DNA of 64,000 bases. Origin: Stomoxys calcitrans (Eukaryota; Arthropoda; Insecta; Diptera; Muscidae). The translations under genes were made by a program, and so were the position numbers. The DNA is taken from the NCBI RefSeq assembly GCF_963082655.1, contig NC_081552.1:96549922-96613921 (forward strand), read 5' to 3'. The notes under the pieces were generated by a model, which was given only the letters and a program-made list of their open reading frames with translations, made no database searches and was not told the origin of the DNA. Shown piece by piece: positions 32,249-44,698 of the stretch (the first letter of the stretch is position 1; each line of letters begins with the position of its first letter).

Positions 32249-33197
32249 TTCGGATCGTCGTAAAATTCTAAGACGATTCAACGATGTCCGTATGTCTGTC
32301 CGTCCGTCTGTTGTAATCACTGTCCGTCCGTATGTTGTAATCACTCTACAGGCTTCAAAAATTGAGATATTAAAACGGAATTTGGCACAGATACGTCTTT
32401 TTGATGCACGCCGGTTAAGTTCTTGAACGGGCCAAATCGGATCATATTTGGATATAGCTGCTATATAGACCTATTTTCCGATAAAGGGTCTAATGCCCAT
32501 AAAAACTTCAGTTTTCTTTCGATTTTGCTGAAGTTTGAAACAGTGAATAGTTGTAAGCCTAGCAACATCTGACCCAAATATGATTCAGATCGGAATATAT
32601 TTAGATATAACTGTCATATAGACCGATCTCCCGATATAGAGCCTGAAGCCTACAAAAGCTTTATTTTTTAACCTATTTCGCTAAAATTTGAAACAGGGAG
32701 TAGTTTTAGGCCTGCTAACGTAGGACCTAACTATGGTTCACATCGGACTATATTTAGATGTAACTGTCATATATACCGATCTGCCGATAAAGGGTCTGAA
32801 ACCTATAAAGCTTTATTTTTTATCCGATTTCGTTGAATTTTAGAACAGTGAGTATTTTTAGGCTCACCAAGATCTGACTTAAATATGGTTCAGGTCGGAC
32901 TATATTTAGATATAGCTGCCATATAGACCGATCTCCTGATAAGGGGTCTGAAGCACATAAAAGCCATATTTATTATCCGATTTCGCTGAAATTTGAAACA
33001 GTGGCCAGCTTTAGGTCTTCCGACATCCTCCCAAATATGGTTTGGATCGGACTTTATTTAGATATAGCTGCCATATAGACCGATCTCCCGATTAAGGGTC
33101 TAAAGCTCATAAAAACGTTTTTTTTTTATCCAATTTCACTGAATTTTGAAACAGTGAGTAATTTTAGGCCACCCACCATCCGACCCAAATATTTTAA
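32131..33197 (+). mobile_element. DINE-like family 2 element, left part
   Basis: It starts TTTTTATACCCACCACCGTA, with an expanded (TA)n at about 32220-32248 in the core, a GTCC/GTMT tract and about four units ('gatatagctgccatatagac', 'tccgatttcgctgaaatttg'). It is interrupted at 'cccaaatatttt' by a family 1 copy on the opposite strand and resumes at 34760. Confidence 0.75.
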
Positions 33198-34759
33198 AAC
33201 AAGTAAAAGCGTGCTAAGTTCGGCCGGGCCGAATCTTATATACCCTCCACCATGGATCGCATTTGTCGAGTTCTTTTCCCGGCATCTCTTCTTAGGCAAA
33301 AAAGGATATAAGAAAAAGAGTTGCTCTGCTATTAAAACGATATCAAGATATGGTCCGGTTCGGACCACAATTAAATTATATGTTGGAGACCTGTGTAAAA
33401 TTTCAGCCAATTCGTATAAGAATTGCGCCCATTGGGGCTCACGAAATAAAATAGAGAGAACGATTTATATGGGATCTGTATCGGGCTATAAACCGATTCA
33501 GACCATAATAAACACGTTTGTTGATGGTCATGAGAGGATCCGTCGCACAAAATTTCAGGCATATCGGATAATAATTGCGACCTCTAGGGGTCAAGAAGTC
33601 AAGATCCCAGATCGGTTTATATGACAGCTATATCAGGTTATGAACCGATTTGAACCTTATTTGACACTATGTAGTTGAAAGTAAAAATAAAATACGTCAT
33701 GCAAAATTTCAGCCAAATCGGATAGGAATTGCGCCCTCTAGAAGCTCAAGAAGTCAAATCCCCAGATCGGTTTATATGGCAGCTATATCAGGTTATGGAC
33801 CGATTTAAACCATACTTGGCACAGTTGTTGGGTATCATAACAAAACACGTCGTGCGAAATTCCATTCCATTCGGATAAGAATTGCGCCCTCTAGAGGCTC
33901 AAGAATTCAAGACCCAAGATCGGTTTATATGACAGCTATATCAGGTTATGGACCGATTTAAACCATACTTGGCACAGTTGTTGGATATCATAACAAAATA
34001 CGTCGTGCAAAATTTCATTTCAATCGGATAAGAATTGCGCACTCTAGAGGCTCAAGAAGTCAAGACCCAAGATCGGTTTATATGGCAGCTATATCAGGTT
34101 ATGAACCGATTTGAACCATACTTGGCACAGTTGTTGGATATCACAACAAAACACGTCGTGCAAAATTTCATTCTGATCCGATAAGAATTGCACACGCTAG
34201 AGGCTCAAGAAGTCAAGACCCAAGATCGGTTTATATGGCAGCTATATCAGGTTATGGACCGATTTGAACCATACTTGGCAGAGTTATTGGATATCATAAC
34301 AAAACACGCCGTGCAAAATTTCATCCCAATCGGATAAGAATTGCGCACTCTAGAGGCTCAAGAAGTCAAGACCCAAGATCGGTTTGTATGGCAGCTATAT
34401 CAAAACATGGACCGATATGGCCCATTTACAATACCAACCGACCTACACTAATAAGAAGTATTTGTGCAAAATTTCAAGCGGCTAGCTTTACTCCTTCGGA
34501 AGTTAGCGTGCTTTCGACAGACAGACGGACGGACGGACGGACGGACGGACGGACGGACGGACGGACGGACGGACGGACGGACGGACGGACGGACGGACGG
34601 ACGGACGGACAGACGGACGGACATGGCTAGATCGACATAAAATTTCACGACGATCAAGAATATATATACTTTATGGGGTCTCAGACGAATATTTCGAGTA
34701 GTTACAAACAGAATGACGAAATTAGTATACCCCCCATCTTATGGTGGAGGGTATAAAAA
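33198..34759 (-). mobile_element. DINE-1-like family 1 copy G, inserted in family 2
   Basis: It is a complete reverse copy: AACAAGTAAAAGCGTGCTAA, hairpin, CCATGG 3' region, two diverged 3' units, about five homogeneous central units, the (GGAC)n tract, the core, and 'ccatcttatggtggagggta' then TAAAAA at the 5' end. Outer sequences on both sides belong to one family 2 element, so this is a nested insertion. Confidence 0.85.
34527..34610 (+). repeat. (GGAC)21 microsatellite inside DINE copy G
   Basis: Twenty-one perfect GGAC units, the longest such tract in the window, lie at the site where all family 1 copies carry GTCY on their own strand. Confidence 0.9.
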
Positions 34760-35026
34760 GAACTGTATTAAGATATAACTGTCATATAGACCGATATGCC
34801 GGTTAAGAGTCTGAAGGTCATAAAATTTTACCCGATTTTGTTGAAATTTGAAATACAAAATTCAACAGTGGCTTATATTTATAAGACCACTCAATGTCCG
34901 TGCCGAATTTGGGTGTATAAGTTATCCAATTTTCGTTAAATTGTGAAGAAATTGGGTTATATATATACCCGAGGTGGTGGGTATCCAAAGTTCGGCCCTG
35001 CCGAACTAAATAGCTTTTTACTTGTT
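34760..35026 (+). mobile_element. DINE-like family 2 element, right part
   Basis: This continues the family 2 copy after the nested insertion and ends 'gaggtggtgggtatccaaag', TTCGGCCCTGCCGAA, TTTTTACTTGTT. One hairpin base differs from the perfect stem. Confidence 0.75.
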
Positions 35027-35230
35027 TATTTTTAGGACGCTGTTAGTGTACAAACAAAATTTAGCTTAAATCACCCGACCCATCTCCGAGATCTGGCGTT
35101 TTTAAAAATTAGGGTACTTCAAGAAATGAAGTACCCTATTTTCACCACGGGTTCAGCCGTTTTTGAGCCTATATGGAACACACAAACAAAGAAATCGATA
35201 AACAAACAAAAATTCATTTATGTATATATA
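35027..35230 (-). mobile_element. Helitron 5'-end fragment next to copy H6
   Basis: It contains 'tccgagatctggcgtttt' and 'cacgggttcagccgtttttg', then AT-rich 5' terminal sequence on the minus strand (TATATATACATAAATG) starting at 35230. H6 ends CTAG at 35231 with no bases between. A local perfect 10-bp inverted repeat AGGGTACTTC/GAAGTACCCT (about 35112-35138) marks an internal deletion. Confidence 0.65.
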
Positions 35231-37202
35231 CTAGCTGACCCGGGCCCCCTCCGCTGCGCCTTCTTTTACTTTATATGGAACAAAATTTTCCTTGGAATTT
35301 TAATTTTCGACAATTAAAGAGCTTTCAGTGAAATACAATGCTACGAAAATAGTATATCGCTTGACTAACAGTTTATCAATATAAGTGCCTTTATCTGAAT
35401 CCCTTATGATCATTATTCTTTCTTTAAATACTTTTTTTAGCCCAATATTCTCATGATATCTGATATAGGGATGTTTTCGGGGCTGAGGTGGTCCCCCATC
35501 GTGCTCTTCTTTAAAATTCCATTTATTTAAACCCCATATTGCCATTGGTTTAGGGGAGTTTACACGATGAGGCGTCCCCCAAACACATGGCCCCAAAATA
35601 GGTTATCAAATTCGTTTTCTAATCTCAAATACCTTTCATTTGAGCCACATATTGGCATGGTCGAAAAATGTTTATCCTTTGGGGGTGTTTTGGGCAAGAG
35701 GAGGTGATGCCCAAAATACATGGTCCTACATTTGGATATCAAATTTGTAATCTACTCCCAAATACTTTTATTTGAGCCCCATATTGCGATGGTCAGTAAA
35801 AAGTTGCTATTTGTGAGGTATTTTGGAAAAGGGGTAGACTCCCAAAAAATTGATGACCGATTTAGGGGTGTTTTGGGTGGTCCTCCAAACACTAAGCCCT
35901 GAAAATATTTCAGCAACGTGCTCTATTCTCATATATCTATATATCATTTATTTAAACCCCATATTGCCATTGGCCTCAAAATTGGATATCAAACTCGTTA
36001 TCGAATCTCATTTAAACTCCTTATTGCAAAAGTCAGCAAATATGTCCGGTTTGGGGTATTGGCCCTAAAAACTATTGTATAAATATTTAGTTCCACTCTC
36101 TTTAAGACCCAAATTGTCTTGGTGAGCAAATACGTCCTATGGTGGTGGGACATCCCCTAGACAGTTGGTCCCTAATGTTGATATCAGATACGTGGTCTAC
36201 TCCAAAATACCTTATATATATAATACCTTATATATATATAATAATTTGAGCCCCATATTTCCATAGTCGGCATGCATGGCCGACTTGGGACGTGTTTTGA
36301 GCGATGGGCGCCCACTGAGTGAGTTGGCCTTGAAAATATACATCGGATTTGTATTCTACTCTAAAAACCCTCTTATTTGAGCCTCATATTGCAATAGTCA
36401 GCAAATACTTCCTATTTGGGTGGTGTTGTGGGGGTGGGTTGGCCCCAAAAGACACTTTTCCCGAATATTGATATCAGAAGACCTTTCATTTGAGACCCAT
36501 ATTGCTGAGGTCGTAAATTTCTCCCCTTTGGGCGATGTTTTTGGGGAGAGGCGACCCCCAAACACTTGGTCCCATATTGGGATATCAGGATCGAGTTCTA
36601 CACCCGAATACCTTTTATTTTAGCCCCATATTCCCACGGTCAGTAAATAAGTCCTGTTTGGGGGTATTTTGGGGAAGAGGTGGACCCCCAGAAACGTGGT
36701 CCCTCATTTGGATATTAGATTCGTATTCTACTCGCAAATACCTTTCATTTGAGTCCCATATTGCCATGGTCTGTAAATATGTCCGAAGTAGGTTTGGGGG
36801 TTGGGGTGGTCCCTTTAACACTTCGTCCGACAATTGGATATCTGACACGTTTTCTTATCCTAAATAACTTTCATTTGAGTCCCATATTGTCGAGATTGGT
36901 CTAAGTATATGTTTGGTAGGTTTTAGGGTGGGGCTGCCCCCTAGGTACCCCATCCGAAATTTGAATACCAAATTTTTATTTTTAGCGTACTATATGAGAG
37001 CACAAATTTCGCTTAAATCGCACCACCCATCTCCGAGATGTGGTGTTTCTGAAAATTAGGGTAAAGGGGGAGGGTCCACCCCCCTTCAGATATCAAAAAA
37101 GTAGTACCCTATCTTCACCAAGGAATTATTATGCACCATCTTTGAAAATTTGAAGAAAATCGGTTCAGCCGTTTCTGAGTCTATAAGGAACACACAAATT
37201 GA
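35231..37202 (-). mobile_element. Helitron-like copy H6
   Basis: The minus-strand end is GGGCCCGGGTCAGCTAG at 35231. The interior is a long array of 110-135 bp units. The 5' region 'tccgagatgtggtgtttctg' and 'cggttcagccgtttctgagt' ends at 'cacacaaattgattttt', where a family 1 DINE starts. The last bases of the 5' terminus, including TC, are lost or separated. Confidence 0.75.
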
Positions 37203-38290
37203 TTTTTATACCCTCCACCATAAGATGGGGGGTATACTAATTTCGTCATTCTGTTTGTAACTACTCGAAATATTCGTCTGAGACCCCATAAAGTATATAT
37301 ATTCTTGATCGTCGTGAAATTTTATGTCGATCTTGCCATGTCCGTCCGTCTGTCCGCCCGTCCGTCCGTCCGTCCGTCTGTCTGTCGAAAGCACGCTAAC
37401 TTCCGAAGGAATTAAGCTAGGCGCTTGAAATTTTGCACAAATACTTCTTATTAGTGTAGGTCGGTTGGTATTGTAAATGGGCCATATCGGTCCATGTTTT
37501 GATATAGCTGCCATATAAACCGATCTTGGGTCTTGACTTCTTGAGCCTCTAGAGTGCGCAATTCTTATCCGATTGGGATGAAATTTTGCACGACGTGTTT
37601 TGTTATGACATCCAACAACTGTGATAAGTATGGTTCAAATCGGTCCATAAGCTGATATAGCTGCCATATAAACCGATCTTGGGTCTTGACTTCTTGAGCC
37701 TCTAGAGTGCGCAATTCTTATCCGATTGGAATGAAATTTTGCACGACGTGTTTTGTTATGATATCCAACAACTGTGTCAAGTATGGTTCAAATCGGTTCA
37801 TAACCTGATATAGCTGTCATATAAACCGATCTTGGGTCTTGACTTCTTGAGCCTCTAGAGGGCGCAATTCTTATCCAATTTGAATGAATTTTGGCACGTA
37901 GTATTTTGTTATGATATCCAACAACTGTGCCAAATATGGTTCAAATCGGTTCATAACCTGATATAGCTGCCATATAAACCGATCTGGGATCTTGACTTCT
38001 TGAGCCTCTAGAGGTCGCAATTATTATCCGATTTGCCTGAAATTTTGTACGACGGATTCTCTCATGACCATTAACATACGTGTTTATTATGGTCTGAATC
38101 GGTTAATAGCCTGATATAGCTCCCATAAAATCGATCTCTCTATTTTATTTCTTGAGCCCACAAAGGGCGCAATTCTTATTCGAATTGTCTGATATTTTAC
38201 ACAGGTCTCCAACATATAATTTAATTGTGGTCCAAACCGGAGCATATCTTGATATCGCTCTACTAGCAGAGCAAATCTTTTCTTATATCC
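37203..38290 (+). mobile_element. DINE-1-like family 1 copy H, 3' truncated
   Basis: It has a complete 5' part and four to five units. It stops at 'tcttatatccttttt', a T-run 3' of the units, where another family 1 copy begins. The missing end (hairpin and CTTGTT) is not seen beyond the second copy. Confidence 0.8.
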
Positions 38291-39462
38291 TTTTTATACC
38301 CTCCACCATAAGATGGGGGGTATACTAATTTCGTCATTCTGTTTGTAACTACTCGAAATATTCGTCTGAGACCCCATAAAGTATATATATATTCTTGATC
38401 GTCGTGAAATTTTATGTCGATCTAGCCATGTCCGTCCGTCTGTCCGTCCGTCCGTCTGTCGAAAGCACGCTAACTTCCGAAGGAGTTAAGCTAGGCGCTT
38501 GAAATTTTGCACAAATAGTTCTTATTAGTGTAGGTCGGGTGGTACTGTAAATGGGCCATATCGGTCCATGTTTTGATATAGCTGCCATATAAACCGATCT
38601 TGGGTCTTGACTTCTTGAGCGTCTAGAGGGCGCAATTCTTATCCGATTGGAATGAAATTTTGCACGACGTGTTTTGTTATGACATCCAACAACTGTGCCA
38701 AGTATGGTTCAAATCGGTCCATAACCTGATACAGCTGCCATATAAACCGATCTTGGGTCTTGAATCCTTGAGCCTCTAGAGTGCGCAATTCTTATCCGAT
38801 TGGAATGAAATTTTGCACGACGTGTTTTGTTACGATATCCAACAACTGTGCCAAGTTTGGTTCAAATCGGTCCATAACCTGATATAGCTGTCATATAAAC
38901 CGATCTTGGGTCTTGACTTCTTGAGCCTCTAGAGGGCGCAATTCTTATCCAATTTGAATGAATTTTGGCACGTAGTATTTTGTTATGATATCCAACAACT
39001 GTGCCAAATATGGTTCAAATCGGTTCATAACCTGATATAGCTGCCATATAAACCGATCTGGGATCTTGACTTCTTGACCCCTAGAGCTCGCAATTATTAT
39101 CCGATATGCCTGAAATTTTGTACGACGGATCCTCTCATGACCATCAACAAACGTGTTTATTATGGTCTGAATCGGTCTATAGCCCGATACAGATCCCATA
39201 TAAATCGATCTCTCTATTTTACTTCTTGAGGGCGCAATTCTTATACGAATTGTCTGATATTTTACACAGGTCTCCAACATATAATTTAATTGTGGTCCAA
39301 ACCGGACCATATCTTGATATCGCTCTAATAGCAGAGCAAATCTTTTCTTATATCCTTTTTTTGCCTAAGAAGAGATGCCGGGAAAAGAACTCGACATATG
39401 CGATCCATGGTGGAGGGTATATAAGATTCGGCCCGGCCGAACTTAGCACGCTTTTACTTGTT
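38291..39462 (+). mobile_element. DINE-1-like family 1 copy I, complete
   Basis: The parts are canonical from TTTTTATACCCTCCACC to CTTTTACTTGTT at 39462. The 3' diverged unit lacks the 'cccc' stretch ('cttcttgagggcgcaattct'). Confidence 0.8.
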
Positions 39463-39599
39463 ATATATAAGGTAGATAGCTGAGACCGGCCCGCATCACT
39501 GTGCACTCACCGCGTGAAAAATGTTTCTTATTCTTACTCTAAAATGTTTACATTTTAACTAATAAGATTTTTCTGCAATTTTTTTTTTTTCTATAGAAA
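39463..39599 (-). repeat. Helitron 3'-end remnant and AT-rich spacer
   Basis: 'tagctgagaccggcccgcat' near 39478 resembles the reverse complement of an H-family 3' end. The remainder is AT-rich and unassigned. Confidence 0.4.
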
Positions 39600-41139
39600 T
39601 TTTTATACCCACCACCGAATGATGGGGGTATATTCATTTTGTCGTTTCGCTTGCAATACATCGAAATACACCGTTTACGACCCTATAAAGTATATATATT
39701 CTTGGCTATATCGGAATATATCTTGATATAGCCCCCATATAGACCTATCCGCCGATTTAGGGTCATAGGCCCTTAAAAGCCATATCTATTATCCGATTTT
39801 GCTGAAATTTGGAACAGTGAGTTGTATTAGGACCTTCGACATCATTCGTCAATTTGGCCAAGATCGGTCCAGATTTGATACATCTGCCAAATAGACCGAT
39901 CCGCCGATTTAGGGTCTAAGGCCCATAAAAGCCACACTTATTATACGATTTTGCTGAAATTTGGGACAGTGAGTTGCGTCAGGCGCTTCAACATCCTTCG
40001 TTAATTTGGCTCAGATCGGTCCAGATTTGGATATAGCTGCTATATAGACCGATCCTCCGATTAAGGGTCTTAGGTCCATAAAAGCCACATTTTTTATCCG
40101 ATTTTGCTGAAATTTGGGACAGTGAGTTGTGTTAGGCCTTTCGACATCCTTCGTCTATTTGGCCCAGATCGGTCCAGATTTGGATATAGCAACCATATAG
40201 ACCGATCCTCCGATTTAGGGTTTGAGACCATAAAAGCCACATTTATTATCCGATGTCGCTGAAATTTTAGACAGTGAGTTGTGTTAGGCACTTCGACATC
40301 CTTCGTCAATTTGGCCAAGATCGGTCCAGATTTGGATATAGCTGCCATATAGACCTATCCTCCGATTTAATGTCTTAGGCCCATAAAAGGCGCATTTATT
40401 GTGCGATGTCGCCGAAATTTGGGACAGTGAGTTAAGTTAAACCCCTTGACATACTTCTGCATTGGGGCACAGATCGGTCAATATTTGAATATAGCTGTCA
40501 TATAGACCGATCTCTCGGTTTTAGGTTTTGGGGCCATAAAAAGTGCATTTATCGCCGCAATTTGGGACTGTGAGTTGTGTTAGGCGCTTCGACATCCTTC
40601 TTCAAATTCACTCAGATCGGTGGAGATTTGGATATAGCTGCCATATAGATCGATCTCTCGGTTTTAGGTTTTGGGGCCATAAAAAGCGCATTTATCGCTG
40701 CAATTTGGGATAGTGAGTTGTGTTAGGCCCTTCGACCTTCTTCCTTAATTTGGCTTAGGTCGGCCCAGATTTGGATATAGCTGCTATATAGATCGATATC
40801 TCGATTTAAAGTCTTGGCCCCAAAAAAGGCGTATTTATAATCCGATTTAACTGAAAGTTGACAAATTGACTTATATTAGGCTTTTTGATATCCATGTAGT
40901 ATATGGTTCAGATTGGTTTATTTTTAGATATAGCTTCTTAAAAGACCAATATTTTGTTATACATAATTGAAGAATGACTTGAACTTATTAGTATTTGGTC
41001 CAAATCGGATCATATTTCGATTTAATTGCTATGGGACATAAGGTATGCAATTTTCACTGGATTTTGATGGATACCCACCACCCTAGGAGGTGGGTATCCA
41101 AAGTTCGGCCTGACCGAACTTAACGCCTTTTTAATTGTT
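39600..41139 (+). mobile_element. DINE-like family 2 element
   Basis: It starts TTTTATACCCACCACCGAAT and ends with a hairpin TTCGGCCTGACCGAA and TTTTTAATTGTT. About eight units occur with a period near 155 bp, for example 'ggatatagctgctatataga' at about 40030. The GTCY tract is missing: the core 'gtatatatattcttg' runs directly into a unit. Near 41070 an 11-bp inverted repeat GGATACCCACC/GGTGGGTATCC lies just before the 3' hairpin. Confidence 0.8.
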
Positions 41140-41207
41140 TATGGATAGGATATATTACTGTCCTCTGAAATTCTTCATAAATCTTGCCCGCAGTGTAGAT
41201 TATCTTG

Positions 41208-41941
41208 TTATACCATCCACCATAAGATGGGGGGTATACTAATTTCGTCATTCTGATTGTAACTACTCGAAATATTCGTCTGAGACCCTATAAAGTATAT
41301 ATATTCTTGATCGTCGTGAAATTTTATGTCGATCTAGCCATGTCCGTCCGTCTGTCTGTCGAAAGCACGCTAACTTCCGAAGGAGTAAAGCTAGCCGCTT
41401 GAAATTTTCCACAAATACTTCTTCTTTTTGTGTAGGTCGGTTGGTATTGTAAATGGGCCATATCGGTCCATGTTTTGATATAGCTGCCATATAAACCGAT
41501 CCTGGGTCTTGACTTCTTAAGCCTCTAGAGTGCGCAATTCTTATCCGATTTGAATGAAGTTTTGCACGACGTGTTCTGTTAGGATATCCAATAACTGTGC
41601 CAAGTATGGTTCACATCGGTCCATAACCTGATATAGCTGCAATATAAACCGATGTTGGGTCTTGACTTCTTGGGCCTCTAGAGAGCGCAATTCTTATCCG
41701 ATTTGCCTGAAATTTTGTACGAAGGATCCACTCATGACCATCAACATACGTGTTTATTATGGTCTGAATCGGTCTATAGCCCGATACAGCTCCCATATAA
41801 ATCGATCTCTCTATTTTACTTTTTGAGCCCCCAAAGGGCGCAATTCTTATTCGAATTGGCAGACATTTTACACAGGTCTCCAACATATAATTTAATTGTG
41901 GTGCAAACCGGATCATATCTTGATATCACTCTAATAACTGA
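41208..41941 (+). mobile_element. DINE-1-like family 1 copy J, left part
   Basis: It starts TTATACCATCCACCATAAG and has the core, a reduced GTCY tract and two units. It is interrupted at 'ctaataactgattttt' by a second family 1 copy. The matching right part is at 43003. Confidence 0.75.
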
Positions 41942-43002
41942 TTTTTATACCCTCCACCATAAGATGAGGGGTATACTAATTTCGTCATTCTGATTGTAAC
42001 TACTCGAAATATTCGTCTGAGACCCCATAAAGTATATATATTCTTAATCGTCGTGAAATTTTATGTCGATCTAGCCATGTCCGTCCGTCTCTCCGTCTGT
42101 CCGTCTGTCTGTCCGTCCGTCTGTCCGTCCGTCTGTCTGTCGAAAGCACGCTAACTTCCGAAGGTGTAAAGCTAGCCGCTTGAAATTTTGCACAAATACA
42201 TCTTATTAGTGTAGGTCGGTTGGTATTGTAAATGGGCCATATCGGTCTATGTTTTGATATAGCTGCCATATAAACCGATCTTGGGTCTTGACTTTTTGAG
42301 CCTCTAGAGTGCGCAATTCTTATCCGATTGGAATGAAATTTTGCACGACGTGTTTTGTTATGATATCCAACAACTGTGCCAAGTATGGTTCAAATCGGTT
42401 TATAACCTGATATAGTTGCCATATAAACCGATCTTGGGTCTTGATTTCTTGAGCCTCTAGAGTGCGCAATTCTTCTCCGATTGGAATGAAATTTTGCACG
42501 ACGTGTTTTCTTATGATGTCCAATAACTGTGCCAAGTATGGTTCACATCGGTCCATAACCTGATATAGCTGCAATATAAACCGATCTTGGGTCATGACTT
42601 CTTGAGCCTCTAGAGAGCGCAATTCTTATCCGATTTGCCTGATTTGTACGAAGGATCCTCTCATGACCATCAACATACGTGTTTATTATGGTCTGAATCG
42701 GTCTATAGCCCGATACAGCTCCCATATAAATCGATCTCTTTATTTTACTTTTTGAGCCCCAAAAGGGCGCAATTCTTATTCGAATTGGCTGACATTTTAC
42801 ACAGGTCTCCAACATATAATTTAATTGTGGTGCAAACCGGATCATATCTTGATATCGCTCTAATAGCTGATTTTTCTTTCTTTCTTTTCTTATATCATTT
42901 TTTGCCTAAGAAGAGATGCCGGGAAAAGAACTGACAAATGCGCTCCATGGTGGAGTGTATATAAGATTCGGCCCGGCCGAACTTAGCAAGCTTTTACTTG
43001 TT
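41942..43002 (+). mobile_element. DINE-1-like family 1 copy K, inserted in copy J
   Basis: It is a complete element (TTTTATACCCTCCACC to GCTTTTACTTGTT) lying within a T-run of copy J. Its own 3' T-run ('gatttttctttctttctttt', about 42868) is the sequence that copy J lost at the insertion point. Confidence 0.8.
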
Positions 43003-43093
43003 TTTGCCTAAGAAGAGATGCCGGGAAAAGAACTCGACAAATGAAGGGTATATAAGATTCGGCCCGGCCGAACTTAGCACGCTTTTACTTGTT
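43003..43093 (+). mobile_element. DINE-1-like family 1 copy J, right part
   Basis: TTTGCCTAAGAAGAGATGCC through hairpin and CTTTTACTTGTT. Part of the 3' inverted repeat is deleted ('aaatgaagggtatata'). Confidence 0.7.
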
Positions 43094-43426
43094 CTTTTTT
43101 TCGGAGATCGCCTGTCGCGGCAGCAGCATGAATTTAGTAAAGGCAAATCCACTGACCTAGTCGGCTACATAGAGGGTTCTCCCGCTGTCAAGGAATATAC
43201 AATGGTAGAATTTCTTGACATTGTAGGTGCTTTCAATAATGTAAAACCGACGTCAATTATGAAGAAATTAGAGTTTCTAGGCATCAACTCTACCGTAAGG
43301 AAGTTTATTAATAACTTACTTACTAAAATATGCATTGCGGCAGGCTTGGAATCTGTGGATCTAAAAAGATGGGTCAGTAGAGAAACACCTCATGGAGGTG
43401 TACTATCTCCTTTACTTTGGAATATA

Positions 43427-44033
43427 AAGGGTGATTTTTTTGAGGTTAGGATTTTCATGCATTAGTATTTGACAGATCACATGGGATTTCAGACATGGTG
43501 TCAAAGAGAAAGATGCTCAGTATGCTTTGACATTTCATCATGAATAGACTTACTAACGAGCAACGCTTGCAAATCATTGAATTTTATTACCAAAATCAGT
43601 GTTCGGTTCGAAATGTGTTCAAATTTTGACAAATTTTGTTCAGCGATGAGGCTCATTTCTGGTTGAATGGCTACGTAAATAAGCAAAATTGCCGCATTTA
43701 GAGTGAAGAGCAACCAGAAGCCGTTCAAGAACTGCCCATGCATCCCGAAAAATGCACTGTTTGGTGTGGTTTGTACGCTGGTGGAATCATTGGACCGTAT
43801 TTTTTCAAAGATGCTGTTGGACGCAACGTTACGGTGAATGAACACATTTCGAACCGAACACTGATTTTGGTAATAAAATTCAATGATTTGCAAGCGTTGC
43901 TCGTTAGTAAGTCTATTCATGATGAAATGTCAAAGCATACTGAGCATCTTTCTCTTTGACACCATGTCTGAAATCCCACGTGATCTGTCAAATACTAATG
44001 CATGAAAATCCTAACCTCAAAAAAATCACCCTT
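43427..44033 (+). mobile_element. Mariner-type foldback element, copy 2 (607 bp)
   Basis: Flanked by TA (43425-43426, 44034-44035), it is the same length as copy 1. By eye only a few substitutions separate them, such as 'cacatggg' for 'cacgtggg' and TAG for TGG at about 43700, which adds a stop to the transposase remnant. It is inserted in the LINE-A RT. Confidence 0.85.
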
Positions 44034-44082
44034 TAGCCATTAACAATATATTTTTGTCTCTGGAATAAAAAGGCATAAAAGT

Positions 44083-44698
44083 ATATGCTGATGATTTGGC
44101 AATTGCTGTTAGGGGAAAGTTTCCCAGCACTCTAAGAGATATACTTCAGGAAGCTCTACGTGCAACAGCAAAGTGGGCTTCCGAAAGTGGTCTGGGTATA
44201 AATCCGTGCAAGACAGATGTAGTTCTTTTCAGCAGGAGATACAAGTTGCCTACAGTGGAACCTGTCTCCTTGCATGGACAGTATGCTCCATTTACAGAAA
44301 GCGCAAAATACCCGGGTGTTTTGCTGGACAGGAAATTGAACTTCAAATTCAACATTTTGGAAAGGGCAAGAAATGTCACTCTTGCCCTATACACCTGCAA
44401 GAGAGTCATTGCCAAAAGTTGGGGGTTTAGACCGCGCGTCATGCATTGGGTATATACTGCAGTTGTCAGACCAATAATGCTATATGGTGTTGTGGTCTGG
44501 TGGACGGCGCTTCAAAAATCCACCTACTGCTCAATACTTTACCGGATCCAGAGGATGGCTTCTTTGTGCATAACAGCCTTACTGAGGATGACACCATCTG
44601 ATGCACTAAATTTAATGCTTCATCTTTTGCCTCTGGCCATTATGGCTACCCAAATTGCAGCGACCACTGCCGTGAGGTTAAAGCAGCTTCCTCATTGA
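44083..44698 (+). pseudogene. LINE-A RT C-terminal half
   Basis: This is the longest intact stretch of LINE-A. YADDLAIAV is followed by GINPCKTDVVLFSRRYKLP, a thumb-like region (RVMHWVYTAVVRPIMLYGVV) and IAATTAVRLKQLPH, then a stop. The same segment is found, more damaged, on the minus strand at 60.4-61.2 kb. Confidence 0.7.

Noticed and set aside
33154..33624. 156-residue open frame across a DINE 3' end and adjacent sequence
   Set aside because: It runs through the hairpin, the inverted repeat and two tandem units. The 153-bp unit length is divisible by three, which keeps frames open by chance.
35560..36867. Possible host exons in the 35.6-36.9 kb G-rich region
   Set aside because: The sequence is a Helitron unit array. 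Peptides repeat with the 110-135 bp DNA period and no splice-site pattern is evident.
39600..41139. Regularly spaced repeats that could suggest a CRISPR-like array
   Set aside because: The whole ~155-bp unit repeats, with no short repeat/unique spacer alternation, and the context is eukaryotic.
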